A DNA stretch of 64,000 nt from contig CAYQOX010000024.1 in the NCBI GenBank assembly GCA_964419335.1, positions 3,882-67,881 of the forward strand, written 5' to 3'. Of the stretch, positions 9,714 through 18,562 are shown piece by piece. How positions within the stretch are numbered: position 1 is the stretch's first letter; the number at the start of each line of letters is the position of its first letter. The notes below the pieces were generated by a model that was given only the letters and a program-made list of their open reading frames with translations, was not told the origin of the DNA and searched no databases. The position numbers and the translations under genes are program-made. The DNA is from CAYQOX01 sp964419335 (GTDB lineage: Bacteria; Hinthialibacterota; Hinthialibacteria; Hinthialibacterales; Hinthialibacteraceae).

Positions 9714-11132
9714 ATGACAGAACACACCTCTCAATTACGTTTTTACAATACTGAAAGCCTTCGCAAAGATATCTTCGAACCGCTCGAACCCGGCCTCGTT
9801 AAACTCTATACCTGTGGCCCTACGGTCTACGACTATGCCCATATCGGTAACTTTCGCGCTTATTTATTCGAGGACGTCTTACGCCGTTATTTAAAATACA
9901 AAGGCTACCAAGTCAACCAAGTTATGAATATCACCGACGTCGAAGATAAAATCATCCGCGAAGCCAATCAACGGGGGATTTCGATTTTTGAATATGTAAA
10001 ACCCTACCGCCAAGCCTTTTTCGAAGATCTCGATACTCTCAATATTGAACGAGCCGACCATTATCCCAATGCAACCGACTTTATCCCCAAAATGGTGGAA
10101 ATTATCCAGGATCTTCAGCAAAAGGGATATACCTACGAAAAAGATGGCTCCATCTATTACAAAATCTCCAACTTCAAAGACTACGGCCGCCTCTCTGGCA
10201 TCCGCCCCGATCAAGTGAAAGTCGGCGCCCGCATCGATGCCGACGAATATGACAAAGAAGACGCCCGCGACTTCGTCCTCTGGAAAGCCCATCGCGAAAA
10301 TGAACATGCCTGGGATACCCCCCTTGGCCGCGGCCGCCCAGGCTGGCACATTGAATGCTCTGCCATGTCCATGTACTATCTCGGCGATCAGCTCGATATC
10401 CACTGCGGCGGTGAAGATAACATTTTTCCCCATCACGAAAATGAAATCGCCCAAAGCGAAGCCCATACTGGCAAAAAATTTGTTAACTACTGGCTCCATT
10501 GCCGCCATCTCTTAGTCGAAGGCGAAAAAATGTCCAAGTCCAAGGGTAACTTTTTTACCCTCCGCGACCTCCTCGCCAAAGGCTTCCACCCCATGACTAT
10601 ACGCTATTTCATTGCAACCAGCCATTACCGCACTCCTGTGAATCTTACCATGGAAGCTTTACATGCCGCCCATTCCGCCTGGTCACGGATCATGGACTTC
10701 CGCGCCCGGGTAAAAGAATGGATCGATAAAGACGAAGCGGCTTCTCCTTCTCCACAAGTGGATGAATCCCTCTCCACCATGCTATCTCGCTTTGAAAAAC
10801 ACATGGATGATGACCTCGATACCCCCCGCGCCGTGGCCGCCCTCTTCGATTTCATCCGGGATAGCAACAAACTCTTCGACCAAACCGCCATCCCCCAAGC
10901 CCAAGCCCAAAAGGTCTTGCAGGCCCTGGATCAAATCGATTCTGTCTTTGGCATTGTTCAAGAAGAGGATGAAGGAATGTTGGATCATGAGATCGAACGC
11001 TTAATCGAGGAACGTCAACAAGCCCGTAAACAAAGAGACTTTACCACGGCCGATGCTATCCGCGATCAATTAGCCGCCCAGGGAATTCTTCTCGAAGACC
11101 GCCCCGACGGCGTGCGCTGGAAAAGAAGATGA
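9714..11132 (+). CDS. cysS: Cysteinyl-tRNA synthetase
   Basis: Class I aminoacyl-tRNA synthetase charging tRNA-Cys. Signatures are YTCGPTVYDYAHIGN (zinc Cys and the HIGH-type motif), WHIECSAM (second zinc Cys), HCGGEDNIFPHHENE (zinc His/Glu) and the KMSKS loop GEKMSKSKGNF. Length is normal. The frame is open from 9660, but the predicted promoter overlaps that first ATG, and homologues begin close to the LRFYNT block, so I favour ATG 9714 (MTEHTSQLRFYN); 9678 is an alternative. The C-terminal anticodon-binding helices (QARKQRDFTTADAIRDQL) are complete. It ends 9 bp before the convergent response regulator. Confidence 0.97.
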   Translation: MTEHTSQLRFYNTESLRKDIFEPLEPGLVKLYTCGPTVYDYAHIGNFRAYLFEDVLRRYLKYKGYQVNQVMNITDVEDKIIREANQRGISIFEYVKPYRQAFFEDLDTLNIERADHYPNATDFIPKMVEIIQDLQQKGYTYEKDGSIYYKISNFKDYGRLSGIRPDQVKVGARIDADEYDKEDARDFVLWKAHRENEHAWDTPLGRGRPGWHIECSAMSMYYLGDQLDIHCGGEDNIFPHHENEIAQSEAHTGKKFVNYWLHCRHLLVEGEKMSKSKGNFFTLRDLLAKGFHPMTIRYFIATSHYRTPVNLTMEALHAAHSAWSRIMDFRARVKEWIDKDEAASPSPQVDESLSTMLSRFEKHMDDDLDTPRAVAALFDFIRDSNKLFDQTAIPQAQAQKVLQALDQIDSVFGIVQEEDEGMLDHEIERLIEERQQARKQRDFTTADAIRDQLAAQGILLEDRPDGVRWKRR

Positions 11133-11141
11133 AGTGGAGCC

Positions 11142-11828
11142 TCATTCTCCCTGAATGAATTTATACCCCATCCGATGCACCGTGATAATATGCTTCGGAT
11201 TCTCGGGATCGTCTTCTAACTTTTGCCGCAACTTCACGATATGATTATCCACCGTCCGCGTCGCAGGAAAATGGGAATAGCCCCACACTTGCTGTAAGAA
11301 CTGTTCACGCGTTACGATCTCATTCTCATGCTCAATAAAAAGACGAAGCATCTCAAATTCACGGGGAGAAAACTCGATCGGCTTTCCCCCCTTCGTTGCA
11401 GTATAGGAATCAAAATCAATCACCACATCATCAAACTTATACTCATGAAGGCTATCCCGCTCTTGTTGAGTGCGCCGCAAAATCGCGTTGATCCGCGCCA
11501 TCAGCTCCCGCAGATTAAACGGCTTCGTGATATAATCATCCGCCCCCGTCTCTAAACCGCCCACCTTATCGGCTTCCCCTCCACGAGCCGTCAGCATAAT
11601 AATTGGCGTGGTGCAATTGGACGTTCGTAAATGCTGGCATACTTCAATCCCATCCTTCCCCGGCAGCATCAAATCAAGTATGATTAAATCGAATCGTTCT
11701 TTCAGTGCCAAACGCAATCCCTCATTCCCATTGCCCGTGGCGACGGTTTCATAGCCTTCATACTCAAGATTGTCTTGTAATCCCCGCCGCATATCCGGTT
11801 CGTCTTCAATGATGAGAATGCGTGTCAT
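11142..11828 (-). CDS. OmpR/PhoB-family response regulator, orphan
   Basis: Receiver domain (residues 1-120) with acidic pocket EDE, phospho-acceptor Asp52 (LIILDLMLPG), the Thr of MLTARG and the Lys of TKPFN. It is followed by a winged-helix DNA-binding domain (EFSPREFEMLRLF, RTVDNHIVKLRQKLE, VHRMGYKF). No histidine kinase lies next to it: cysS is convergent on one side and a pectate lyase on the other. The region 5' of its start codon is a truncated MITE copy beginning 6 bp upstream, so the only ribosome-site-like sequence (AGGATG) is supplied by the repeat's end. Any original promoter or kinase gene upstream may have been displaced. Confidence 0.93.
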   Translation of the reverse strand: MTRILIIEDEPDMRRGLQDNLEYEGYETVATGNGNEGLRLALKERFDLIILDLMLPGKDGIEVCQHLRTSNCTTPIIMLTARGGEADKVGGLETGADDYITKPFNLRELMARINAILRRTQQERDSLHEYKFDDVVIDFDSYTATKGGKPIEFSPREFEMLRLFIEHENEIVTREQFLQQVWGYSHFPATRTVDNHIVKLRQKLEDDPENPKHIITVHRMGYKFIQGE

Positions 11829-11834
11829 TTTTTT

Positions 11835-11934
11835 GGTTCATCCTGTATTTGAGTTCTTTTTGATACATTGAAAAGCAAACATGACATGATTCTAAGCGAG
11901 ACCTTTGACTTTTTTCAGTGCATAAATAAAAAAA
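11835..11934 (+). mobile_element. MITE-like repeat, copy 4 (left half only)
   Basis: The left terminal arm GGTTCATCCTGTATTTGAG and about 80 further bases match the family as far as the TTTTTTCAGTGCA region. The right half, including the GC-rich palindrome, is absent. It abuts the start codon of the response regulator, which is on the other strand, with only a T-run between. Confidence 0.85.
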
Positions 11935-11994
11935 ACTTAAAGGAACTTCCCATTATTCCATAACCTATGATACAGAAGCAAGTTGTCGAGCCCC

Positions 11995-13110
11995 TTATTT
12001 TTGACTCTCTTCGCCCCATTTCTCTTTCCATCTCGGATAATCCTTTTCCAGCAACTGGCGTGCATAGCCCCCATACCAGCCATACCCCATTCGCCGCTCC
12101 GGCGTTATCTCCGCGATATCATAACGAACAACCCCATCACGGGCGCTAAAAATGGGACGGTTAGTCTCTATTTCATAAAATCGCGCCCACAGGGTCGGTG
12201 CCTCCGGATCCTTCACAATAATAATATCATCCGTCCGCTCTCTTCCCTGAAGATCCTCCCAGGGCTCGACTTCCACCCGTTCCTTGCGTATTCCTTCGAT
12301 CTTCGCTGGACCTTTGAACCATTCTACCGCGCTTTCTATCGCTTTCTTCACGCGTTCTGTCGGAGGCTCCATCCCCATTAGAAAACCCACGACACCCACA
12401 CTTTCACTCCCACTAAGCGAGGGATGCTCATACGAACGCGCCCCTTCCGGCTTAAGCGTCTCTCGATGATGCTGGGCACACCAAACCGTCAATTTCTCAT
12501 CCACTTCAATTTGACAATCCAGGATGCACTCAATCCCTTTCTCTAACGCCTTTTCTGCTTTTACCCGTCGTTCTTCATCCACAAACGTATAATTTTCTTC
12601 TTCTCGCGCCACTTTCCGCAGTACCGTCAACGCCCCAATCATCGCATTGTCATTAAAGGTAATGTGATCCGAGTATCCACCCCGCAAGGGATAAAACTGA
12701 GGAAAGCCTCCATTCTCATACTGCGCTTCCAACAAGTACTCCAACCCTCGCCTAAATCCTTCACGAAAACGCTCGAGCCCCGTCACGCTGTACACCCGGG
12801 CGAGATAACCCATCTCCGTATGGGTCGCCCCATTATCTAGCGTTGAATCTTTACGCGACTTCCGCTCTCGTAATCTCTCTTTCTCCTCTTCCGAGAGAGG
12901 TCGTGTCATATCGGTGTTCTTCGGCCATCCCCCACTCGCGCGCTGAAACAACAGAAGATTATCCCCGATTCGAACCGCTTCTTCCGAGGCATACCACTCA
13001 CTCGGCTGCCGCAGCATTTCTTTCCATGAGATGGGTTCCTCTTCGCCAACTCCAGCAGGAGTTGCCATGAGTATGAAAATCGCAATCAATGAACTATAGC
13101 GTAGCCACAT
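11995..13110 (-). CDS. Pectate lyase, family PL10
   Basis: Cleaves de-esterified pectin (polygalacturonate) by beta-elimination, after export. A signal peptide covers residues 1-21. The alpha/alpha-toroid of PL10 enzymes is visible in FQRASGGWPKNTDM, the DNGATHTEM motif at about residue 91, QYENGGFPQFYPLR and TFNDNAMIGALTVLR. The active-site region WCAQHHRETLKPEGARSYEH holds the Arg and His expected for the family. Length of 371 fits secreted single-domain PL10 proteins. A Gfo/Idh/MocA gene lies 39 bp upstream on the same strand, so a two-gene transcript is likely. Confidence 0.9.
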   Translation of the reverse strand: MWLRYSSLIAIFILMATPAGVGEEEPISWKEMLRQPSEWYASEEAVRIGDNLLLFQRASGGWPKNTDMTRPLSEEEKERLRERKSRKDSTLDNGATHTEMGYLARVYSVTGLERFREGFRRGLEYLLEAQYENGGFPQFYPLRGGYSDHITFNDNAMIGALTVLRKVAREEENYTFVDEERRVKAEKALEKGIECILDCQIEVDEKLTVWCAQHHRETLKPEGARSYEHPSLSGSESVGVVGFLMGMEPPTERVKKAIESAVEWFKGPAKIEGIRKERVEVEPWEDLQGRERTDDIIIVKDPEAPTLWARFYEIETNRPIFSARDGVVRYDIAEITPERRMGYGWYGGYARQLLEKDYPRWKEKWGEESQK

Positions 13111-13149
13111 AAAGCCTCCTCAAAATACTTTCTATTACGAAAGGATAAA

Positions 13150-14463
13150 TTACGTTCCTATTTTTGGAAGCTGCCAAGGATCACGATATTCCCGGCTTTG
13201 CAAATTCCGCGCTTCTTCATCACCGACAATCTCACCTTTGCTTCCATCCCATTGAATCTCACGCCCCACGCGCCATGAAATCAACGCCAATAGCCCCGGC
13301 AAATTGGCTTCATAGCCCTCCACTGGCGTACACGCCGTCTCTTCCCGCGAACGCACGCAGTCCAGAAAATTCCTCTTATGCGGTACATCCCCGCCACCAC
13401 TGGGAATCGTTTCCACTTCCTCCAAATCAGGCTCGGGGTAAAACTTCGCATGTCGCCGGTTCACCAAGACCGTCCCTTGATCCCCATAGAAATACACCCC
13501 ATGATCAATACCCGCTTCTTCCGGATCACAGGGAAAGCCATTCCCATGCCGTAGCGTATAAGAAAACGTATAATTCGGCGTATCGAATAACACCTCTGCC
13601 GTATCGGGTGTATCTCGCATATCCTCATGGGCATACTTCCCCCCAATCGTCGCCACCGAATTCATTTCGGCTCCCATCGCCCACATCACAATATCAAACA
13701 GATGCACCCCCCAGGCGATGATCATTCCTCCCGAATAATCCAAAAAGAAATAGAAATTTCGCAAAAATCGATTGGGATTAAAAGGACGCTTTGGCGCTGG
13801 GCCCAGCCATATATCATAATCCAACCCTTCCGGCACCGGCTCATCTTCTTTATGCCCAATCCCCTCCGGTCCACCGCTCAAATAGCCGGTGATAGGCCAA
13901 ACATTAATGCAATAAGCCGAAGTAATCTTCCCCAATTTCCCCCGGCGCACCATTTCCACCGCTCGCTGAAATTGATCCATACTCCGCTGTTGTTGCCCCA
14001 CCGTAACCACACGGTTATAATAATCAGCCGCCTCCATCAATCGTTTGCCTTCCTCTATCGTATGACACATGGGTTTTTCCACATAAACATCTTTCCCCGC
14101 TTGACAAGCCATGATCGCCTGCAGTGCATGCCAATGATCGGTCGAGGAAATTACCACCGCATCCACCTCTTTATTCTCCAACACCTCGCGAAAATCCTGA
14201 GTCTTTTGCACAGAATGCCCAAGACGTTCCGCATTTTGCTCAATATGGGGCCGATACGCATCGCTCAAAGATACGATGTTAACATCCTCAAAATCCTGTA
14301 ATTGACGCAAATGAAAACTCCCTCGTCCCCCCAAACCAATGAATCCCAGATTGATCTTCTCATTCGCTCCCGCAGCCTTCATACTTGGTACCGCACTGTA
14401 GACCGCGGCGGCACTCAACATCGCGCTTTGCTTCGAAAATTGACGGCGGTTTATCTTCGACAT
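13150..14463 (-). CDS. Gfo/Idh/MocA-family oxidoreductase, secreted type
   Basis: NAD(P)-dependent sugar or inositol dehydrogenase family. The N-terminus (MSKINRRQFSKQSAMLSAAA) has an RRxF twin-arginine-like signal. The Rossmann fold follows at INLGFIGLGGRGSFHL. The conserved EKP motif is at DVYVEKPMCHTIEEG, and GGMIIAWGVHLFDIVMWAMGA carries the substrate-side His/Asp region. C-terminal features (DFLDCVRSREETACTPVEG) match the large planctomycete/PVC subgroup. Such proteins often act with DUF1080 and TIM-barrel partners on 3-keto sugars; both types occur in this window. Substrate is not readable from sequence. Confidence 0.88.
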   Translation of the reverse strand: MSKINRRQFSKQSAMLSAAAVYSAVPSMKAAGANEKINLGFIGLGGRGSFHLRQLQDFEDVNIVSLSDAYRPHIEQNAERLGHSVQKTQDFREVLENKEVDAVVISSTDHWHALQAIMACQAGKDVYVEKPMCHTIEEGKRLMEAADYYNRVVTVGQQQRSMDQFQRAVEMVRRGKLGKITSAYCINVWPITGYLSGGPEGIGHKEDEPVPEGLDYDIWLGPAPKRPFNPNRFLRNFYFFLDYSGGMIIAWGVHLFDIVMWAMGAEMNSVATIGGKYAHEDMRDTPDTAEVLFDTPNYTFSYTLRHGNGFPCDPEEAGIDHGVYFYGDQGTVLVNRRHAKFYPEPDLEEVETIPSGGGDVPHKRNFLDCVRSREETACTPVEGYEANLPGLLALISWRVGREIQWDGSKGEIVGDEEARNLQSREYRDPWQLPKIGT

Positions 14464-14622
14464 TTCTTAGCCTCTTCCTTCCATTGATTAAATCGAATGA
14501 ATTAACCTCTCCTAAATCCTTTCTAATCTAACATAAACCAACCCACAAATCGACATGACAAGACTTTTTTTCCCTTTTTCCCGCATTTTCTTCTTCTTGT
14601 GGTATAATATCTTACGATACCT

Positions 14623-14851
14623 GGTTCATCCTGTTTTTGAGTACTTTTTGATACATTGAAAAGGAAACATGACATGATGCCATAGCGAGACCTATGACTT
14701 TTTTTCAATCCTAATGAATCGAATCAAAACGCCGAAGGAGATTGTGTGAAGCGGCTTTCGGAGCAAGCGGCCCTTAAGGCCGCGCGAAGACAAGCGGAAC
14801 ACATCCCCCAGGCGTGTGCTCCCAAAAAAGGACTCACTTTCGTGATGATCT
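14623..14851 (+). mobile_element. MITE-like repeat, copy 5
   Basis: Full-length, about 229 bp: GGTTCATCCTGTTTTTGAG at left, GACTCACTTTCGTGATGATCT at right, core GCGGCCCTTAAGGCCGC intact. Flanks CGATACCT (14615-14622) and CGAATCCT (14852-14859) agree at 6 of 8 positions. It fills the divergent spacer between the dehydrogenase and the sigma-54 activator and ends about 22 bp before the activator's first ATG, so it may carry or separate that gene's promoter. Confidence 0.9.
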
Positions 14852-14872
14852 CGAATCCTTTACTTTCACTAA

Positions 14873-16258
14873 ATGAACATTACTCTCATGAATCTCCATC
14901 TTCAAAATAATCACCATACAGACTTTGATATCATTCTCGACTCCATCGCCGATGGCGTGTTTACCGTCGATCACGAATGGAAAATCACCAGCTTTAACCG
15001 CGCAGCCGAAGAAATTCTTGGTATTCCCCGGGATGAGGCCATCGGTCGCCCCTGCTGCGAAGTCTTTCGCTCCAGCATCTGCGAAAGCCAATGCGCCCTA
15101 AGTGAAACCATGCGCTCCGGCCAATCCATTGTGAATAAAACCATCTTTGTCGTGAACACCAAAGGCGAAAAAATCCCCATCAGCATTTCTACCGCCATCC
15201 TCAAAGATGAAGAAGGTAACATCATTGGCGGCGTAGAAACCTTCCGGGATGTCAGCCAAGTAGAAGAATTAAAAAAAGAACTCACCAAACAATACTCCTT
15301 CATGGATATTCTCGGCCGCAGCCCCTCCATGCAAAACATCTTCGAAATTCTCCCCCATATCTCCCAAAGCAACGTCGCCGTTCTCCTCAGCGGCGAAAGC
15401 GGCACCGGCAAAGAACTCTTCGCCCGCGCCATCCATAATATCTCCCCCCGCGCCAAATATCCTTTCGTCGCGGTTAACTGTGCCGCCTTGCCCGATTCTT
15501 TACTGGAATCGGAACTGTTTGGCTACAAAGCCGGCGCCTTTACCGACGCAAAACACAATAAAGCCGGACGCTTTTCTCTCGCCCACCGCGGGTCTATTTT
15601 CCTCGATGAAATTGGCGATATCTCCCCCGCCATGCAGACGCGCCTTCTCCGCGTTCTCCAAGATCAAACCTTCGAACCGCTGGGCTCCACCGACTCAGTC
15701 CAAGTGGACGTCCGCATCATCACCGCTTCCAACAAGGACCTTTCCCAACTTGTTCAACAAGGGGTCTTTCGTGATGATTTATACTACCGTATTAATGTCA
15801 TCAAAATCGATATTCCCCCCTTGCGCGAACGCAAAGAAGATATCCCTCAATTGATCCAACATTTCGTCTCCAAATACAGCCGTTTAGAATCCAAAGAAAT
15901 CTCCGGCGTCTCCGACTCCGTCATGGCCACACTGATGGATTACGAATTCCCTGGCAATGTCCGTGAATTGGAAAATATTATCGCCCATTCCGTCGTTTTA
16001 TGCAGCACCGGCACCCTCGAAATCCAACACCTCCCCTCCAACATTCTCCCCCAATCCCTCACTCCCTCCACTCCCTCCACAAAACCCATGTCACTTCGCG
16101 ATATGGAATCTTTCCATATCATGAATTCCATTCGTCAACATCACGGCAATCGCACCGCCGCTGCCAAAGCCCTGGGTATCCACCCCAGTACGTTGTTCCG
16201 CAAAATTAAAGAACTAAACCTCGATCTCCCTGATATGGACGGCCGCCATCGCAAATAA
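14873..16258 (+). CDS. Sigma-54-dependent transcriptional activator with PAS sensor
   Basis: Enhancer-binding protein with PAS sensor (about 18-130), AAA+ ATPase (about 146-370) and Fis-type HTH at the C-terminus (GNRTAAAKALGIHPSTLFRKI). The Walker A is GESGTGKE at about 174-181. The sigma-54 contact loop reads GAFTDA rather than GAFTGA, a variant I recall from many PAS-type members. The PAS domain holds four close cysteines (61, 62, 70, 74: CCEVFRSSICESQC), which suggests a redox, metal or Fe-S signal. It precedes the NifX/MinD cluster, whose first gene has a sigma-54-like promoter; in Desulfovibrio the ORP operons are controlled by a similar neighbouring activator. No good ribosome site is seen; ATG 14888 is an alternative start. 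Confidence 0.92.
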   Translation: MNITLMNLHLQNNHHTDFDIILDSIADGVFTVDHEWKITSFNRAAEEILGIPRDEAIGRPCCEVFRSSICESQCALSETMRSGQSIVNKTIFVVNTKGEKIPISISTAILKDEEGNIIGGVETFRDVSQVEELKKELTKQYSFMDILGRSPSMQNIFEILPHISQSNVAVLLSGESGTGKELFARAIHNISPRAKYPFVAVNCAALPDSLLESELFGYKAGAFTDAKHNKAGRFSLAHRGSIFLDEIGDISPAMQTRLLRVLQDQTFEPLGSTDSVQVDVRIITASNKDLSQLVQQGVFRDDLYYRINVIKIDIPPLRERKEDIPQLIQHFVSKYSRLESKEISGVSDSVMATLMDYEFPGNVRELENIIAHSVVLCSTGTLEIQHLPSNILPQSLTPSTPSTKPMSLRDMESFHIMNSIRQHHGNRTAAAKALGIHPSTLFRKIKELNLDLPDMDGRHRK

Positions 16259-16396
16259 TAGTATTGCATAATGCGATCCTCTTTATCCCTATTTACTCTC
16301 CTTTTGCAAGTCTGTCTTTTCGCTAATCTCTGTCCCCTCAAACAAAAATGCTTGAATCTATTATTTTTATAAAAGATTGTTCTCAATTCCCAAATT

Positions 16397-16412
16397 TGGC
16401 ACGTTTCCTGTA
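16397..16412 (+). promoter_or_regulatory. Sigma-54-like -24/-12 promoter of the NifX/MinD operon
   Basis: TGGCACG-TTTC-CTGTA. The -24 half matches the consensus exactly; the -12 half has TG with T in place of C; the spacing is correct. It would place the transcription start only about 3 bp before the ATG at 16426, implying a nearly leaderless message. Confidence 0.6.
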
Positions 16413-16425
16413 TACCTACCCTAAC

Positions 16426-16830
16426 ATGAAAGTATCAATCCCGGTTTGGAACCATAGGGTATCGCCCGTATTCGATACCGCCCGGCGTTTATTGGTCTTC
16501 ACAGATACAGGAGAAGATCAAATTAAACAGGTGGAATACTTAGTCGAAGGACTTGACTTCTTCCACCGGGTCGAATGTCTCATTCGCATCGAAGTTGATG
16601 TGCTTATCTGTGGGGCTATTTCCAAACCTCTGGAAGATGAGATCGTTTCACGCGGGATTCAAGTCATTTCCCAAGTGTGCGGAAATGTAAACGAGGTATT
16701 CGAAGCCTATTGCTCCAAACGTATTTTTACCGATTACTTCTTGATGCCCGGCTGTTGTAAAAAAAGAAGAATTCGCAATCGGTTTAGAAAAAAGAAAGGA
16801 AAGGATCCATTACGTGAAAATCGCTATTAG
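16426..16830 (+). CDS. NifX/NafY-like (dinitrogenase Fe-Mo cofactor domain) protein 1
   Basis: A small RNase-H-like-fold protein of the NifB/NifX/NafY superfamily, which binds metal clusters or their precursors. The family start is clear: MKVSIPVWNHRVSPVFDTARRLLVF; upstream in-frame codons are not conserved-looking. It continues LICGAISKPLEDEIVSRGI and ends in a basic Cys-containing tail (PGCCKKRRIRNRFRKKKGK). It is the first gene after the sigma-54-like promoter and overlaps the next gene by 17 bp. No ribosome site is visible, in line with a near-leaderless transcript. Confidence 0.85.
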   Translation: MKVSIPVWNHRVSPVFDTARRLLVFTDTGEDQIKQVEYLVEGLDFFHRVECLIRIEVDVLICGAISKPLEDEIVSRGIQVISQVCGNVNEVFEAYCSKRIFTDYFLMPGCCKKRRIRNRFRKKKGKDPLRENRY

Positions 16831-17176
16831 TTCCCAAGGGAAACACTTGGATAGTCCAATCGATCCTCGATTTGGACGCGCATCGTACTTCATCATCGTC
16901 GACACAGAAACAGACGAATTTACATGCCATGATAATGACCAAAACAAGAATGCCACCCAAGGCGCTGGGATCCAAACCGCCAGTACTCTCATTGATCTCG
17001 GCGTAAAGGCTGTCATTAGCGGCAACCTCGGCCCTAAAGCCTTTTCAACTTTACAAGCAGATAATATCGATATGTACACCATGCCAGCCGGTACCGTCAA
17101 CGAAGCCGTTACGAAATTTAAAACCAGTCAATTAAATTCTGTAAACAAAGCAAGCGTAGAAGGACGTTGGGTATAA
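16814..17176 (+). CDS. NifX/NafY-like protein 2
   Basis: A 120-residue dinitrogenase Fe-Mo cofactor domain: MKIAISSQGKHLDSPIDPRFGRASYF, then QGAGIQTASTLIDLGVKAVISGNLGPKAF. The start is GTG 16814, preceded by an AAGGAAAGG ribosome site, and it overlaps gene 1 by 17 bp. The DPRFGR and GAGIQTA signatures are those of the ORP/MTH1175-type subgroup, which in Desulfovibrio includes a protein binding a Mo/Cu sulfide cluster. The short helical C-terminal tail (VEGRWV) is not part of the fold. Confidence 0.88.
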   Translation: MKIAISSQGKHLDSPIDPRFGRASYFIIVDTETDEFTCHDNDQNKNATQGAGIQTASTLIDLGVKAVISGNLGPKAFSTLQADNIDMYTMPAGTVNEAVTKFKTSQLNSVNKASVEGRWV

Positions 17177-17177
17177 T

Positions 17178-18059
17178 ATGAAATCTTATCTTGACTGTAT
17201 ACCATGTTTCATGCGCCAAACCTTGGATGCCATTCGCCGCATCACTGACGATGAAAGCATCCAAGAAAGTGTCCTGCGCACCATTTTGCTTGAAGCCAGT
17301 CAAATGGATCTAAACGAACCGCCGCCCCGCATGGGACAAAAAATTCATCGCCTTATTCGTAAAAAAACCGGAGTTTCTGATCCCTACGAAGAAACAAAAC
17401 GCCAATCCAATCAGGAAGTCCTTTCCCTCTACCAGGGATTACGCTCCATCATCGACGATACAGATGAATCGATCGAACTGGAAACTGCTTTTCGCTTAGC
17501 CATCGCGGGCAACATCATCGATCTCGGCACTAATTCGCATATTCATCGCGCCGATATCCAAAAAGGAATCGATCAGGCTCTTGTCGATCCTTTTTACTGG
17601 GACCATAAAGAAATACTGAAATCCATCAGCCAAGCCCATAGCATTCTCTACATCGCCGATAATGCCGGTGAAATTGTCTTTGATCGCTTACTGATCGAAC
17701 GTCTACCCAAAGATAAAATCACGGTCGCCGTACGAGGCTTTCCCGTCTTAAACGATGCCACCCGCTTCGACGCTGAAGAAACCGGCTTAACCTCTCTCGT
17801 GCATGTGATTGATACCGGCTCCGATGCCCCCGGCATCCTTCTTGAAGAATGCTCAGACGAGTTTTTACACCATTTCAACAACGCCGATCTCATCATGGCC
17901 AAAGGCCAAGGAAACTATGAAACCTTAAGCGATCTCAACAGAAAAATTCTTTTCATATTGAAAGCCAAATGTCCTGTCATCGCTCGGCACATTGGCTGCC
18001 AAGTCGGTGACATGATTTTAACCATGAATCGTTCTCCAGCTACGATTCAACAACCATAA
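17178..18059 (+). CDS. DUF89 (ARMT1-like) protein
   Basis: A 293-residue DUF89-family protein. Members are metal-dependent phosphatases or related enzymes, and several bacterial ones sit in ORP-type clusters. Visible motifs are the N-terminal CIPCFMRQ (Cys9, Cys12), ELETAFRLAIAGNIIDLG, the metal-site SILYIADNAGEIVFDRLLIERL (conserved D-N-A-G-E) and the C-terminal DLIMAKGQGNYETL. The ATG follows the previous stop by one base, indicating coupling. The precise substrate is unknown; a phosphorylated metabolite or damaged metabolite is typical for the family. Confidence 0.85.
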   Translation: MKSYLDCIPCFMRQTLDAIRRITDDESIQESVLRTILLEASQMDLNEPPPRMGQKIHRLIRKKTGVSDPYEETKRQSNQEVLSLYQGLRSIIDDTDESIELETAFRLAIAGNIIDLGTNSHIHRADIQKGIDQALVDPFYWDHKEILKSISQAHSILYIADNAGEIVFDRLLIERLPKDKITVAVRGFPVLNDATRFDAEETGLTSLVHVIDTGSDAPGILLEECSDEFLHHFNNADLIMAKGQGNYETLSDLNRKILFILKAKCPVIARHIGCQVGDMILTMNRSPATIQQP

Positions 18060-18093
18060 AAAGATATCATTCTAAGAAAGTGAGGTGATGATG

Positions 18094-18492
18094 ATGCCAG
18101 GAGGAGACAGAAGAGGACCCTTAGGCATGGGACCCATGACCGGTCGTGCCGCAGGTTTCTGCGCAGGCTACTCCGCCCCGGGTTACATGAACCCGGCCTT
18201 CGGTCCTGGCTTTGGCCGCGGCCGTGGCCGGGGTGGTATGTTCGGCGGTGGCCGTGGTTGGCGTAATTGGTATTACGCCACCGGCTTAACCGGTTGGCAG
18301 CGTGCTATGGCCGGGATGCCGCCCCATGGATACACCCCTCCCGCGGCGGCACCCGCCCAAGCCCCCCCAAATTGGGCTATGAGCAAAAACCAAGAACTCG
18401 ATGAACTCAAAGGCCAGGCGGAATATCTCGAGGACGCTCTGGATGGAGTAAAAAAACGCATCTCAGAATTGGAAAGCGAACAAGCAAAATAA
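18094..18492 (+). CDS. DUF5320 small Gly/Arg-rich protein
   Basis: Opens MPGGDRRGPLGMGPMTGRAA, the hallmark of DUF5320, then a glycine/arginine stretch (GFGRGRGRGGMFGGGRGW), an aromatic turn (WRNWYYATGLTGWQRAM) and a C-terminal coiled coil (ELDELKGQAEYLEDALDGV). DUF5320 proteins regularly accompany NifX/MinD genes in anaerobes; their function is unknown. Four possible starts (GTG 18085, ATG 18088, 18091, 18094) are in frame. I choose 18094 because it gives the family N-terminus and good spacing from AGGTG. A terminator-like hairpin follows at once. Confidence 0.85.
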   Translation: MPGGDRRGPLGMGPMTGRAAGFCAGYSAPGYMNPAFGPGFGRGRGRGGMFGGGRGWRNWYYATGLTGWQRAMAGMPPHGYTPPAAAPAQAPPNWAMSKNQELDELKGQAEYLEDALDGVKKRISELESEQAK

Positions 18493-18506
18493 ACTAACAC
18501 TATGTT

Positions 18507-18552
18507 TGGCTAGGGTTCCTCCCATCATCCCATTCACCCTAGCCATTTTTTT
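18507..18552 (+). terminator. Operon-internal terminator or attenuator
   Basis: Perfect 10-bp stem TGGCTAGGGT (18507-18516) / ACCCTAGCCA (18536-18545), a 19-base loop and a seven-T tract (18546-18552). The T-tract runs straight into the GGAG ribosome site of the next gene, so transcription of the ATPase half may be partly uncoupled from the front half. Confidence 0.8.
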
Positions 18553-18562
18553 GGAGAATACT

